Positions 1 through 8,422 are shown, counted from the stretch's first letter. The stretch: 27,294 nt of DNA from Chrysochromulina tobinii (GCA_001275005.1 JWZX01003337.1:1-27294); one strand, 5' to 3'. The notes: generated by a model not told the origin, from the sequence alone. Program-made: numbers and translations.

Positions 1-597
1 AGCCCCTGCTCGAGGAGTACATCACGGCGAAGCACGCATGGAGTCTGACGATGACCGATTTGAGCGAGATCGCGCGCAATTCCGTCCTCATCTCGTCCGC
101 ACGCCATGAGCTTCGTGAGGAGCTCATCGGAGGACCGGACCCGTGCGATCGGTGCAACGTGCCCAAGCGGCGATTCGACTTCCGGCACGATGAGAGGGCG
201 CGCAACAACATGATCATCGGCCTGCCTCCGCCCATGTACCCGGTCCATGGGCTGGAGCGCTCCGATCCATCGGAAAAGAGGTTGGATACAGATGAGGACA
301 AACAGGCCTTCGGGAAGAAGCGAGCTCTGCAGAGGCTAAGCCCAGACGACAAGCGAGCAGAGATAGAAAGAGAGGTGCGGAGAGAAGTTGCCTGGCGCAA
401 AGGCGACAAGGCGCCAGCTAAGAAGCGAGGTTTGTCGGCGAGCTTCTTCTCCTCGAAGACACTCCGCATGCATGTGCTCACCATGGCGTCATTCTCTCCC
501 CACAGGTATGTTGGCAAGCTTCTTCTCTTCGAAGACACTGCGCGCCGCGGCGGCTACTCTCCGTTTCAAGCGAAGCTCCACGCGCGTTGCACCGTAG
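1..597 (+). CDS. AMPD: AMP deaminase, C-terminal part (gene enters from the left)
   Basis: AMP deaminase converts AMP to IMP in the cytosol as part of purine salvage and adenylate balance. The frame is open from base 3 and has no start inside the window. It reads PLLEEYITAKHAWSL followed by TDLSEIARNSVL, which matches the end of the AMP deaminase barrel (family pattern: PLxEEY..A...W.LS..D..E.ARNSVL), then the usual terminal NVP(K/I)R stretch. The catalytic metal-binding histidines lie outside the window. A basic, charged tail follows. I infer a 76-nt GT-AG intron at 430-505, which joins 1-429 to 506-597 (stop TAG at 595-597). If it is not spliced, the frame runs to a stop at 624-626 with an unrelated tail. 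The family match is strong; the exact 3' structure is inferred. Confidence 0.85.
430..505 (+). other. Short intron made by tandem duplication in the AMP deaminase gene
   Basis: A roughly 40-nt segment starting at AG|GT is present twice with an offset of 76 nt: 428-467 and 504-543. Both copies encode ASFFSSKTLR. The AG|GT at 428-431 acts as donor and the AG|GT at 504-507 (after a pyrimidine-rich CTCTCCCCACAG) acts as acceptor. The 76-nt removed equals the duplication period. Splicing leaves one copy and a frame ending at 595-597. Without splicing the second copy is read in another frame. Confidence 0.7.
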
Positions 598-600
598 CCA

Positions 601-630
601 GATTGAACGAGATTGAACGAGGTTGAACGA
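601..630 (+). repeat. Three 10-bp units just after the AMP deaminase stop codon
   Basis: The decamer GATTGAACGA is repeated three times with one changed base in the third unit (GGTTGAACGA). It lies in the presumed 3' UTR. The unit length and the TGA core resemble the decamers filling introns elsewhere in this window. Confidence 0.8.
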
Positions 631-1631
631 GGGTGGCTGGAGTTGGCGTGGAGCTAGCTTGGAGCTGGTTTGGAGCTGGAGCTGGTTTGAGCTCGCTTGG
701 AGCTGGTTTGGGGCTGGTTTTGGGATCGTTTGGAGGCGAGCTCACGCGGGCTGGTCGAGGCTCAAAGGCGGAGACATCTCTGCGGGCGGCGGTGGTTAGC
801 CTCCGTGCTCGCTCTCCTCCGCATCTGGGTCGAGATCTCCCTCGACCTCGCCGCATCTCCCTGCACCTCCCTCGCTCTCCTCCGCATCTGGGTCGAGATC
901 TCCCTCGATCTCGCCGCATCTCCCTGCGCGGTGGTTAGCTGCCCCGTGCTTGGATTCGGACCATTCGCACCCGACGCAACGGCGGTCACGACGTGAGCGC
1001 CTGCGCGATCGAGGTGGTCGCTGGATCGACACGGGTCGGTGAGACTGAGAAAGCCGCGGCGACTTCCACTTGATGTACTGTATGGTGCTCGGACCTGGTG
1101 CCGGTTCGTGCCGCGACATCCGGCCACGAAAACTTTAAACCGTTCGCGTACGCACGCGCGCTCTGAGGCATTGGCGGATTGGCGCGTGGACCGTGTTAAC
1201 CACGGTTCAGTTTAACTTCAGTAGCGTAGGATATTATTAGGGCCTTCAAATTAAATACGTGTATGTACTGCGAGTCAAATGATCATGTATACCACATCTG
1301 GCACTATTCTGAGCGACCGTTGCGCGACCGACGAGGCAAGAGCTTGAGACACGGCGTCACTCGAGACACGTCGCGAGCCGCGCTGGTGCGCGTACCGCTT
1401 CGCCTTCGGTTCGACATCATGGATCGTTATTCGTCCGCGCGCGGGGCCGGGGGGTGGGGGTCGTCTGCGCGCGCGGTCAGTCGTCAGATCCCTTACACGA
1501 CACACGATTCACGAGAGTACAGCTTGTATCCGACCCACTCCCTCGTTCGGGAACGTCGAACGACGGCGTGGCGCGTCCAGAGATGCGGTTTCACATGCGC
1601 GTCCAGAGATGTGCCGGCCAGAGATGCGGTT
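627..1631. other. Intergenic region between convergent AMP deaminase and DGD1 genes
   Basis: No convincing gene. It holds GCTGG-rich imperfect repeats (about 645-720), a 63-bp tandem repeat (811-930), a (G/T)GGTTAGC motif on either side of that repeat (791-800 and 930-939), a lower-GC AT-rich patch near 1195-1265, and a 22-bp direct repeat at 1577-1598 and 1618-1639 whose second copy overlaps the DGD1 stop codon. Reading frames here change composition at the repeats and match no family I recognise. Confidence 0.6.
811..930. repeat. Two-copy 63-bp tandem repeat
   Basis: GCTCTCCTCCGCATCTGGGT begins at 811 and again at 874. The copies continue nearly identically (CTCGACCTCG versus CTCGATCTCG) to about 930. 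It lies downstream of the AMP deaminase stop and appears non-coding. Confidence 0.85.
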
Positions 1632-3626
1632 TCACATGCCCCTCCTGTCGCCCTTTTTGAGAAAGATGGCCGTCCATGAAGAGTGGGATTGCTTCTTATG
1701 CGGGTAAGAGTAGCTGGAGCCGGCATTCGGTTGGCCGACATCGCCATACCGTTCGCGCCAGTACTCATGCCCTACCGCGGGCGAAACGGCCACGCTCTTG
1801 TCGACCACCTCAGTGACCGAGGTGGAGAGGCGGTATCGTCGCTCCGAATGCAGCCAGCGTTGGCGCGACACAGGGCCGCTCTCAAAGATGTATTGCTTGA
1901 GCCAATCGCCGAGGTAGCCCTTGTGCCAAGAGAGCGCGCCGTGCGTCAGGTGTGCGAGCTCGTCCACAACACGAGGCGACTCGGCGGAATCAACAGCTGC
2001 GTCGACGCAACCGAGGAAGCGCTCGGTCGCTCCCGCCCACGAGAGCGCGCGGCTCTCGGCGGCGCTGAGCGGCGCGGGCATCGACGCGAGCGTCTCGCGA
2101 AGCGCGGCGCGGAACTCGGCCGGCGTCGAATACGTGCGCACGTTGGCAAAGGGGTAGAAGAACTCATTGCTCGGATGACGCTCAATGACGACAAACTTGC
2201 CCATGGCGAGAGCCTCCGCCGTTGTGGTAGAGAGGACCTCGGTCTGGCTGGGGTTGACAAAGACCTTGTACCCATGCAACGTCGGATCCGCATGGTCCCG
2301 TGCTCCCGGGAAGTGCAAGTTCAGCTTCGACGCCGTCGCCGCCTCCTTGATCGCCGAGGCATCATCGCCATCCCCAAAGACATCGACCCGCGTGTGGGTC
2401 TCGACGTCGTACCGCCGCTGCGCATTCTCGATCAGGGTCAGAGTGTGCCCCTCCCCAGCATCCAGCCCCTCGTCTCGCAGATAGTCGATCAGGAGACGAT
2501 GACCCTTCGCCCAGAGCAACTTGCCGATAAAGTACGCGCCATGGGTGAACTCAAATGATTTGCGTCGGAACCCAAAGAGCGAGTGCGGTTCGATGGCCGC
2601 AAGGGCCGCACGTCGGCCAACCTCGATGAACTCGGAGCGCACGCCGTGCACGTTGCACACGATCGAGCGCGGCAGCGGCTGCAGCGAATCGGAGAGCTTG
2701 ATCACGGTGTCGCAATACGCACGGCAGACGAGCTGATTGAGGGCGCACACGATGCCGGTGTTCTCGGGCTGGTACATGCGCGCGTACTGCAGGTAGTTAG
2801 TGTGCACGACGCCCACGACCAGCTTGAAGCGCCGGCGCCAATTGCGCCCGCCGTGGTACCAGTTGAGGTGCTCGGGCTCCTCGAGCACGCATAGGTCATG
2901 GGCACATGCGCCCATGACCTGCGATGTCCAGCGAGTGAGGTCGCCGAGAGGCAGAATCGAGCCACGCGCGACGTCGTAGCGCGCCGGGTAGAAGCGCACT
3001 TCGAAGTGGGCGTGTGGGGTGCCGCCCGCCGCCCGCTGCCGGCCCGCAAGCCAGTCTCGCATGTGCGCCTCCTGCTCCTCCGGCATGCCGAAGGCGCGGC
3101 CGCCAGGGAAGACCATCTGCTGCTCGGACGGGTGGATCCAAGGGACGACGAGCGTGACGTGATGGCCCACGTCCGCGAGCGCCGCCGCACGAAGCAGAGC
3201 ATTCACAGCTGTGCCCGTCTTCCAAGGCAGCGCCGCGGTCGTCACGATCGTAATACCATATGGCTCCGACGATGGGTTGAGTGCTGCCGTCGACCGGCCC
3301 CGTCTCCTCAGTGCGGTGAGCGCTCGCCGCTTCTCAATCTGGATGCGCGCGTGCGCTTGCAGGAGCACCGACAGCACCACCACTCCGAGCGAGAAGTGCG
3401 GCCGCTGCTTCACAAAGCTCAGAATGCACTCTGCGTGGATCAGCAAGCGTTTGGCACGCTCGCGTGGCGAAACGGCTGCAGACGGCGGCGAGGGCGGCGC
3501 TATCCGATCGCCGCCGGGTACCGTGCGAGGTTTAGCGCTGCCGAGACCGGAGCCGCCACTATTCAAGCGGGCCTCTGTAGGTGTCGTCATCAAGGAGACC
3601 AAGACCAGGACGGAGTTCCTCATCAT
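1632..3626 (-). CDS. DGD1: Digalactosyldiacylglycerol synthase (DGD1-like, GT4 glycosyltransferase)
   Basis: This enzyme transfers galactose from UDP-galactose to monogalactosyldiacylglycerol to make DGDG, a main thylakoid lipid; in plants it sits in the outer plastid envelope. The 664-residue frame carries the hallmark DGD1 blocks in order: ITIVTTAALPWKTGTAVN (about 125-142), VTLVVPW (157-163), LEEPEHLNWYHGG (248-260), VVGVVHTNYL (270-279), CNVHGV (324-329), GAYFIGKLLWAKG (363-375), VFGDGDD (416-422), ARDHAD (442-447), the nucleotide-sugar-binding E462-x7-E471 region (SQTEVLSTTTAEALAMGKFVV), and HPSNEFF (484-490). Residues 1-120 have two hydrophobic stretches (about 4-14 and 78-92) that could target or anchor it. 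Two adjacent ATGs open the frame at 3626 and 3623. The roughly 120-residue C-terminus after the GT4 fold is not family-typical. One uninterrupted exon. Confidence 0.95.
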   Translation of the reverse strand: MMRNSVLVLVSLMTTPTEARLNSGGSGLGSAKPRTVPGGDRIAPPSPPSAAVSPRERAKRLLIHAECILSFVKQRPHFSLGVVVLSVLLQAHARIQIEKRRALTALRRRGRSTAALNPSSEPYGITIVTTAALPWKTGTAVNALLRAAALADVGHHVTLVVPWIHPSEQQMVFPGGRAFGMPEEQEAHMRDWLAGRQRAAGGTPHAHFEVRFYPARYDVARGSILPLGDLTRWTSQVMGACAHDLCVLEEPEHLNWYHGGRNWRRRFKLVVGVVHTNYLQYARMYQPENTGIVCALNQLVCRAYCDTVIKLSDSLQPLPRSIVCNVHGVRSEFIEVGRRAALAAIEPHSLFGFRRKSFEFTHGAYFIGKLLWAKGHRLLIDYLRDEGLDAGEGHTLTLIENAQRRYDVETHTRVDVFGDGDDASAIKEAATASKLNLHFPGARDHADPTLHGYKVFVNPSQTEVLSTTTAEALAMGKFVVIERHPSNEFFYPFANVRTYSTPAEFRAALRETLASMPAPLSAAESRALSWAGATERFLGCVDAAVDSAESPRVVDELAHLTHGALSWHKGYLGDWLKQYIFESGPVSRQRWLHSERRYRLSTSVTEVVDKSVAVSPAVGHEYWRERYGDVGQPNAGSSYSYPHKKQSHSSWTAIFLKKGDRRGM

Positions 3627-3926
3627 CCCGAACTTGCTGCGTGAACGTACCGGTTACCGGTATTACGCCCCGGCACAGAGTCGCCGGGACCCCTCTTTCT
3701 CTCCGGGCTGGGAGCTGTGATTCCCTTGTTCTGTCCATCCACAGCCGCCCATGAACCTTTTTCGCTCTATAGGGCTCCTTTTTTCGCTTTAATTGGGCTC
3801 CTCCTGATGAGGGCATTGCGTCCTCGGCGGCGGCGGTCGGATGTCCCGCCCCGCCAGTTGCAACACCGTCGCGCCCGCTCTCCAGGATAAGTCGGCCGTC
3901 TCGGAGTGGATGGTCATTCCCGACCG
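3627..3926. other. Spacer between DGD1 and the ten-residue-repeat gene
   Basis: 300 bases: presumed promoter of DGD1 (-) and 3' flank of the gene ending at 3927. It contains the palindrome at 3648-3662 and a short imperfect duplication of a TTCGCT..GGGCTCCT segment (about 3760-3808). No gene seen. Confidence 0.5.
3648..3662. promoter_or_regulatory. TACCGGT-T-ACCGGTA palindrome upstream of DGD1
   Basis: A perfect 7+1+7 inverted repeat lies 22-36 bases upstream of the DGD1 start on the coding (-) side. Similar ATACCGGTA cores occur at 6102-6110, 9348-9356 and about 25421-25429. It could be a promoter or 5'-UTR element; the role is inferred only. Confidence 0.3.
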
Positions 3927-4901
3927 TTACATTCCGTCAGAGTGAGTCGTCCTGACGCGCTTCCCATCCCAGTCATACTCTCCACCCCGCCAGTAGCTTG
4001 CGTACTCCTCGTCCTGAAAAGCATAGCCAGCCGCCTTGCCCTCATCGAAAGTGAAGCCGGCCTGCATGCACTCCCTTGGATTGTAGCCGACGGCCCTCGC
4101 GCCCCCACACGTCGAAAAGTAGCCACCCGCCTTGGTCTCCGAGCACGTGTAGCCTGCCTCTTTGGCCTCGTGGATGGTGAACCCAGCCACCTTCAAGCCC
4201 TCGACAAACCCAGCTGATCGAAGCTCCTTGAGCGTCCATCCTGCCTCGCCCGCGTCTGCAAGGCTGTACCCGGCCGCACGCACCTGCTGGCACGTGTAGC
4301 CCACCTCGCGCGCCTCGACGCACGTGTAGCCCGCGGCTTTGACCATGCCGCAGCCGATGCCAGCGGCCTTGATCTCGGAGAGTGCTACCTTCCGCTGCCT
4401 GAGCTCGGCGAGCGTCGCCGGGCGCAAGACTGAACCAAATCCTCCTGCGCCCAAGCCTCCGCCGGCCATGCTCGGGATCTCGCCCGAAGCCGCGCGACCT
4501 CTTGGCTGCTCGACCTCGGCATGGATCCGCGATCGGAGGGCCTGGTTGTCGGCGCGCAGCTCCGCAATTTGCGCCAAAAGGGATTGAATCAAGCTCGCGG
4601 CGGCGCTCTGCTTCGCGTCCACCTCGCTCACCGCCCGTTCGAGGCGAGTCCTAAAGGCCTGGTTCTCATTGCGAAGCTCCGCGATCTGGGTCTGCACGAG
4701 CTGCGCGGCGGCGCTCTGCTTTGCCTCCAACTCAGCCATAGCCCTGATTTGCCTCGCGTCTAGTTCCGCCACAGCCTTGACATGCTTTGTGTCCACTTCA
4801 GCGATCGCCGACGCAAGCTGCTCGGTGGAAAGAGAGCTCAAAACATCTGCCTGCGTCGCTGCCCACTTAGTCCGCTCGCGCTCGAGCAGGTTCTGTGCCA
4901 T
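3927..4901 (-). CDS. Coiled-coil protein with twelve ten-residue AGYT-type repeats
   Basis: 324 residues; function unknown. Residues about 1-130 are a heptad-like coiled coil with an internal duplication: residues 57-87 and 94-126 share AKQSAAA.L.Q and QIAELR..NQA.R.R. A Gly-rich linker (145-160) leads to about twelve repeats of period ten from residue 181 to about 300. The consensus is G-[YFW]-[TS]-C/L-x-E-[AL]-[KR]-x-A, with two slightly irregular units (GFVEGLKVA and the GYFSTCGGARAV unit). The tail ends in Trp/Tyr/Asp. I know comparable AGF/AGY decapeptide repeats from algal proteins of unknown role and would expect a helical solenoid or protein-binding scaffold, but that is inference. 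The ATG at 4901 precedes a continuous frame and faces a divergent gene. Confidence 0.75.
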   Translation of the reverse strand: MAQNLLERERTKWAATQADVLSSLSTEQLASAIAEVDTKHVKAVAELDARQIRAMAELEAKQSAAAQLVQTQIAELRNENQAFRTRLERAVSEVDAKQSAAASLIQSLLAQIAELRADNQALRSRIHAEVEQPRGRAASGEIPSMAGGGLGAGGFGSVLRPATLAELRQRKVALSEIKAAGIGCGMVKAAGYTCVEAREVGYTCQQVRAAGYSLADAGEAGWTLKELRSAGFVEGLKVAGFTIHEAKEAGYTCSETKAGGYFSTCGGARAVGYNPRECMQAGFTFDEGKAAGYAFQDEEYASYWRGGEYDWDGKRVRTTHSDGM

Positions 4902-5100
4902 CCTCTGCTGACGGGGAGACCATTTGGCACAAAAAATCTCAAAACGGAAATTTCACAAGGCGCGCATCGTTTGATTACGAATTGGCGCCTTTCTGTACAC
5001 GCGCCGGGTATTTTGCGCGCTGCCCCCTTGTGGGTGTGGGGGGACGTTCGCTCGCTCGCTCGCTCGCTCGCTCGCTCGCTGTGCACGCTCGCTGCTCGCC
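4902..5100. promoter_or_regulatory. Divergent promoter region with (CTCG)n microsatellite
   Basis: This 199-bp spacer separates a (-) gene starting at 4901 and a (+) gene starting at 5101, so it should hold both promoters. From about 5048 to 5080 it contains eight CTCG/GCTC tetranucleotide units, ending about 20 bases before the ATG at 5101. No TATA box is clear. Confidence 0.5.
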
Positions 5101-6063
5101 ATGGGCGACACCGTGACGCTGGTCATCGAATTCGTGTCGGGTGGCGCCGTCGATCGCGCCGCGCGACTCTATTGGGTCAACGATGCCGATGAGGAGAGGG
5201 CGTACCTAGATCTCCAGGAGCGGGCCACGATACGGCAGGAAACATTCCCAGGGCATCGCTGGCTTGTGCGAGGTCAAACCTCAAACGATGTCTTGCTGAG
5301 AATGACCGCGAACCATAATGCAGAGCAGCGCTTCCGCATCGATGGGGACGCCGCGGATGAGGTGCACAACGCTCAGCTCGCAGAGGGCGTTGCACCGAAT
5401 ACCGATCCCGCAGCCGGAGAGGTCCAGGCCGAGGACGCTGATCCTGCAGGAACTTGGGTGGCAGTATCCGGCCAGGCCCGCTTCGAGCGTGTGGCTCGGC
5501 CGGCTGGCAGCCGCCGCATCGAATGGCGTGAACTCGACTCCGCGGGAGTCGAGACGGGACGACTGCATCAGGTGGAGGTACACGTGCAGACGCGCTGGTT
5601 GTGGTGGTTGAGTGCGGCATGGAGACAAGTCCAGTCGGCGTCAAGAGGGCATGAGTCCCTCATCCTTCCGCTCCTCTCCGTGGCGGCCGCATACCACGTC
5701 GACTTCGCCCTTCCCCATTGGATCTCCCAAGCCACCGGCGGCCGCATTCAGCTCAACACCTTGCTTGTGCTCATGTTCCTTGTCGGGACTGCCGCGGCCG
5801 CGGCGTTCCCTCTGCAAGAGAGCTACGTCTTGCTCTTCAATGCAGCCACACGCACGGAGGTGCGCCTGGGGGACCGCCAAGGGCATGCGCGCGAACCTTC
5901 GAACAGACCGGGCCACGCTGCAGCTTGGCTGCTGGTGTGCGAGGGGGGCTTTCACGTCATGCCCCGGGAGCTGCGCGCGCTCCGGGGGCGCCAACAGCAC
6001 CACTACGTCGTACTCACAGTGATCGGGGTCTTGCTTGCACGAGCGGCTGTCACTACGCAATGA
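5101..6063 (+). CDS. Membrane protein with N-terminal VHL (von Hippel-Lindau) beta domain
   Basis: 320 residues. Residues about 5-85 resemble the pVHL beta domain: VIEFVSGG, LYWVNDADEERAYLDL, FPGHRWLV and DVLLRMT line up with the pVHL strands. The five residues that hold hydroxyproline in human pVHL (W88, Y98, S111, H115, W117) have counterparts W25, Y35, T48, H52 and W54 at identical spacing (10, 13, 4, 2), with one conservative S-to-T change. No alpha domain or elongin-C-binding BC box is evident. Instead there is an acidic linker (85-118), a beta-rich stretch (118-165) and hydrophobic segments at about 186-208, 218-236 and 302-316 that look like membrane spans. I infer a membrane-tethered binder of hydroxylated proline rather than a classic ubiquitin-ligase subunit. 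The ATG lies just after a microsatellite. Confidence 0.75.
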   Translation: MGDTVTLVIEFVSGGAVDRAARLYWVNDADEERAYLDLQERATIRQETFPGHRWLVRGQTSNDVLLRMTANHNAEQRFRIDGDAADEVHNAQLAEGVAPNTDPAAGEVQAEDADPAGTWVAVSGQARFERVARPAGSRRIEWRELDSAGVETGRLHQVEVHVQTRWLWWLSAAWRQVQSASRGHESLILPLLSVAAAYHVDFALPHWISQATGGRIQLNTLLVLMFLVGTAAAAAFPLQESYVLLFNAATRTEVRLGDRQGHAREPSNRPGHAAAWLLVCEGGFHVMPRELRALRGRQQHHYVVLTVIGVLLARAAVTTQ

Positions 6064-6516
6064 GCAGACGACGTTCGGGAGACCGCACGACTGATGAGCA
6101 TACCGGTAGAATTCGTCGGGGCGGCTACCAACGTAGGCCGCTCTAGGGGGCTTGGGGCGTAGAAGGACCTAGTTCATGGATCGGATGAAACGCAAACGGA
6201 GATAGAAGGAACGTGGACTGTACCGTACTGGCTCTGCTCGTATGTACTCGAGTTGAATCGACTCTCACGAACACGCCAATTGGAACACGCCCGCCGCAGA
6301 TCGTTTGAGAAAGGGTCAGTTGAATCGACACAGGATACACAGCGTCGTTTGCGAAAAGGTCAGCTCGAAAGTCTCGCGATCGCACCGTACGGCCATTGCC
6401 TTCTTTTCGAAAAGGTCAGTATCCGAATTCGCGTGGCACGCACGCGCCTGACGGCCGCAGCGAAAAGGTCAGCTCGATCAAGTGATGCTGGCCGGGCTGG
6501 CGATTGGTCTGTCCGG
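6064..6516. other. Spacer between VHL-domain gene and serine hydrolase gene
   Basis: 453 bases with no supported gene. It is the 3' flank of the VHL-domain gene and the promoter region of the hydrolase gene. It holds an ATACCGGTA core (6102-6110), a GTTGAATCGAC motif twice (about 6252-6263 and 6319-6330), and four GAAAAGGTCAG-like elements listed separately. Confidence 0.5.
6307..6472 (+). promoter_or_regulatory. Four spaced GAAAAGGTCAG elements upstream of the hydrolase gene
   Basis: GAGAAAGGGTCAG (6307-6319), GCGAAAAGGTCAG (6351-6363), CGAAAAGGTCAG (6408-6419) and CGAAAAGGTCAG (6461-6472) all lie on the same strand, 45-57 bases apart, and stop 44 bases before the inferred ATG at 6517. The sequence between them is unrelated, so this is not a simple tandem repeat. 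A set of binding sites for one factor is a reasonable inference. Confidence 0.5.
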
Positions 6517-7524
6517 ATGCCGCTCACTCTCCAGGACCTAGAAGCCATCCAAGGCGACGTAATACCGCACCCGCTCACTCGTCCAATGCGCTTGTCTATT
6601 TCCTGATGAGAACGCCCTTTCATTGTGCAGGCGTTCGCTGAGGATGTTCCCATCAATCTCAGCCAAATGGGGTCATGGACACGCGAGCAGGCAGCAGCCT
6701 ATTTTGAATCGGGAGGTGCTGCGGAGCCTTCGACTGAGCCACCACAGCCGCCGCCTCCGCCACCACCACCTTCGTCCACCGTAGATCTACCCGCACCCGC
6801 ACCAACCCCTCTTGGCCGCAAGCCACGCATCGCATTCCTTCACGGCACGGCCGGGAACGAGGCCATCTTCAGGGTGCAACTCGGCCCGCTGGTACGTGTG
6901 CTCCGCGAAATGGCCGACCTCTACTTCATCGAAGGCTCTATCGTCGTGGGCGAAGACAACGAGCAGGCTGCAATCATTCGACAGTTCTTCGGCGACGACC
7001 ACACTCTTTATGAATACGCGAGACCGACCACAGACGAGCGCCAGTGGCGCACCTACGCCGCGCTGGATGCGGGCATCGAGACGCTCGAGGCGGCGCTCGC
7101 AGACTTGCCGGGCGGCGGCGCAGATGCTCTCATCGGATTCTCACAAGGCGCGAACCTGATCACGTGCTTGTGTGCGCGCGGTGCGTACCGTGCGCCTGGC
7201 GGCACGCCCACGACGGCGCCAATGCCCTTTCGAGCCGCCGTCCTACTCTCTCCTGCAAGCCCGGGGTGGGCGGCCCAGCGGCCCGACCTCTTCAGTGCGC
7301 CCTTACTCACGCCCTCTCTGGTCGCCTACTCGGACACGGACACTCAAGTCTGCACTGAGCATGGCTGCGGCCCTCGCAACGTGGCGCTGCTCTGGGCGCC
7401 AGCGGTGGTGACAGTCTTTCAGCATTCGGGGCCCGGCCATCGACCATTGCCAGTGGATCTCAAGGAACGCGATGCCTTTGTGAACGAGGTTGTGGCTTTA
7501 TTGAAGCGAGAGTGTCCCGCCTGA
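6517..7524 (+). CDS. FSH1-family serine hydrolase (alpha/beta fold), two exons
   Basis: Exon 1 is 6517-6558 (MPLTLQDLEAIQGD). A 72-nt GT-AG intron (6559-6630, acceptor TTGTGCAG) is followed by exon 2, 6631-7524, giving 311 residues; the junction is phase 0. Exon 2 begins with a module ending SWTREQAAAYFESGG, then a proline run (PPPPPPPP), then the hydrolase. The FSH1 hallmarks are RIAFLHGTAGNEAIF (oxyanion region), LIGFSQGANL with nucleophile Ser at 7141-7143, LVAYSDTDTQV with the likely acid Asp at 7338-7340, and GPGHRP with catalytic His at 7438-7440. The substrate is unknown; the family includes small-ester and thioester hydrolases. The end lies 100 bases from the end of a convergent gene. 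The start is chosen because it is the ATG that joins in frame to the only good acceptor. Confidence 0.85.
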
Positions 7525-7624
7525 GTCACCGCCGCTGAGTGAGCCCAGTTATGCTGCGGCGCGACCAGCCACGTGTACTCACTGTGCGGTGAGACTCTGC
7601 TGTCACTTATATTGCCGCAGCACG

Positions 7625-8422
7625 CTAAAAGTTAAGTCTAAGATCACAGTCACGGTCTCTGAGTGCTCTCGTCGGCTGCGAGGAGCGCTCACTCTCGGCT
7701 CGCGGTCGTTGCCGCGGCCCCCATAGAGACGACCCTATTCGAGACTCAGACCCTAGTAGTTCATCTGGACCTTCGTCACAGAGGCGCTGCCGCCATGGAA
7801 AGTGTGCGCTGTCGGCGGGGCGAGGAAGCACGCCAAGCTCCGCCTCCGTCAGCGCGGCGACGTCACCCGCATTCTCGAGGCCCTCGAGGCTGACGCCACC
7901 GAACACGAGTCTTCGGAGCGTCGCCACTCGGTGACCGAAGGATCCGATCATCTTGCGAATCTGGCGGTTTCGACCCTCGCGCAGCGTGATGTGGAGGACT
8001 TTGCCCGACGGCACGGATGCGTCACGCTCGACCACACAGGGCAAAGTGGGTCGGGTGATCTTCTTCCCACCACGTCGCCTTTGCAGCGTAGTAATTGGCA
8101 CACCAGTGGCCAGCTGCTCCAGCTGCTCGTCGCTCATGGGAAAGCTGGTGCGGACCCGGTAGATCTTCGAGCATGTGCTGCCATGGGAGCTGCTCGTGGG
8201 ACCACGCTCGCGGGTGATGCTCTCTGTCCCTAGGAGCGCAGCTCGAAGAGAAGCGTTCGTCGTCAGCAGCAGCAGCCCGTCCGAGTCCTTATCCAGACGT
8301 CCCACCAGCTCCAGATCGGCGCCAACAGCCGCGTGGAGATCCTGGAGCCTGGGGCAGCGCTGGAGAAGTGGCAACCAGTAGCTCTCGACGTGCAGGGGCT
8401 TCCACAATTTCCAGACCCGCAT
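7625..8422 (-). CDS. Pseudouridine synthase of the RsuA/RluE type
   Basis: It isomerises a specific uridine in RNA, probably rRNA, to pseudouridine; in an alga the plastid or mitochondrial ribosome is likely. From the ATG at 8422 it is 265 residues. The catalytic motif is VGRLDKDSDGLLLLT with Asp at about residue 44. KIYRV is the second family block, and LREGRNRQIRKMIGSFGHRV with LRRLVFGGVSLEGL is the RsuA/RluE C-terminal signature. MRVWKLWKPLHVES at the start resembles the family's KP-G-V strand. There is no N-terminal S4 domain and no clear transit peptide. An upstream ATG at 8477 is in another frame, so an unseen 5' exon is possible. The last about 60 residues after LGVLPRP are not conserved. 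Confidence 0.88.
   Translation of the reverse strand: MRVWKLWKPLHVESYWLPLLQRCPRLQDLHAAVGADLELVGRLDKDSDGLLLLTTNASLRAALLGTESITRERGPTSSSHGSTCSKIYRVRTSFPMSDEQLEQLATGVPITTLQRRRGGKKITRPTLPCVVERDASVPSGKVLHITLREGRNRQIRKMIGSFGHRVATLRRLVFGGVSLEGLENAGDVAALTEAELGVLPRPADSAHFPWRQRLCDEGPDELLGSESRIGSSLWGPRQRPRAESERSSQPTRALRDRDCDLRLNF

Noticed and set aside
1683-2558. Long plus-strand open frame (291 codons)
   Set aside because: It is antisense to the well-conserved DGD1 coding region; high GC keeps opposite frames open, and the translation is Arg-rich with no family resemblance.
6470-6630. Reading the hydrolase from a GTG at 6625
   Set aside because: Eukaryotic translation would need an ATG; TTGTGCAG is a good acceptor and joins in frame to an ATG exon at 6517.
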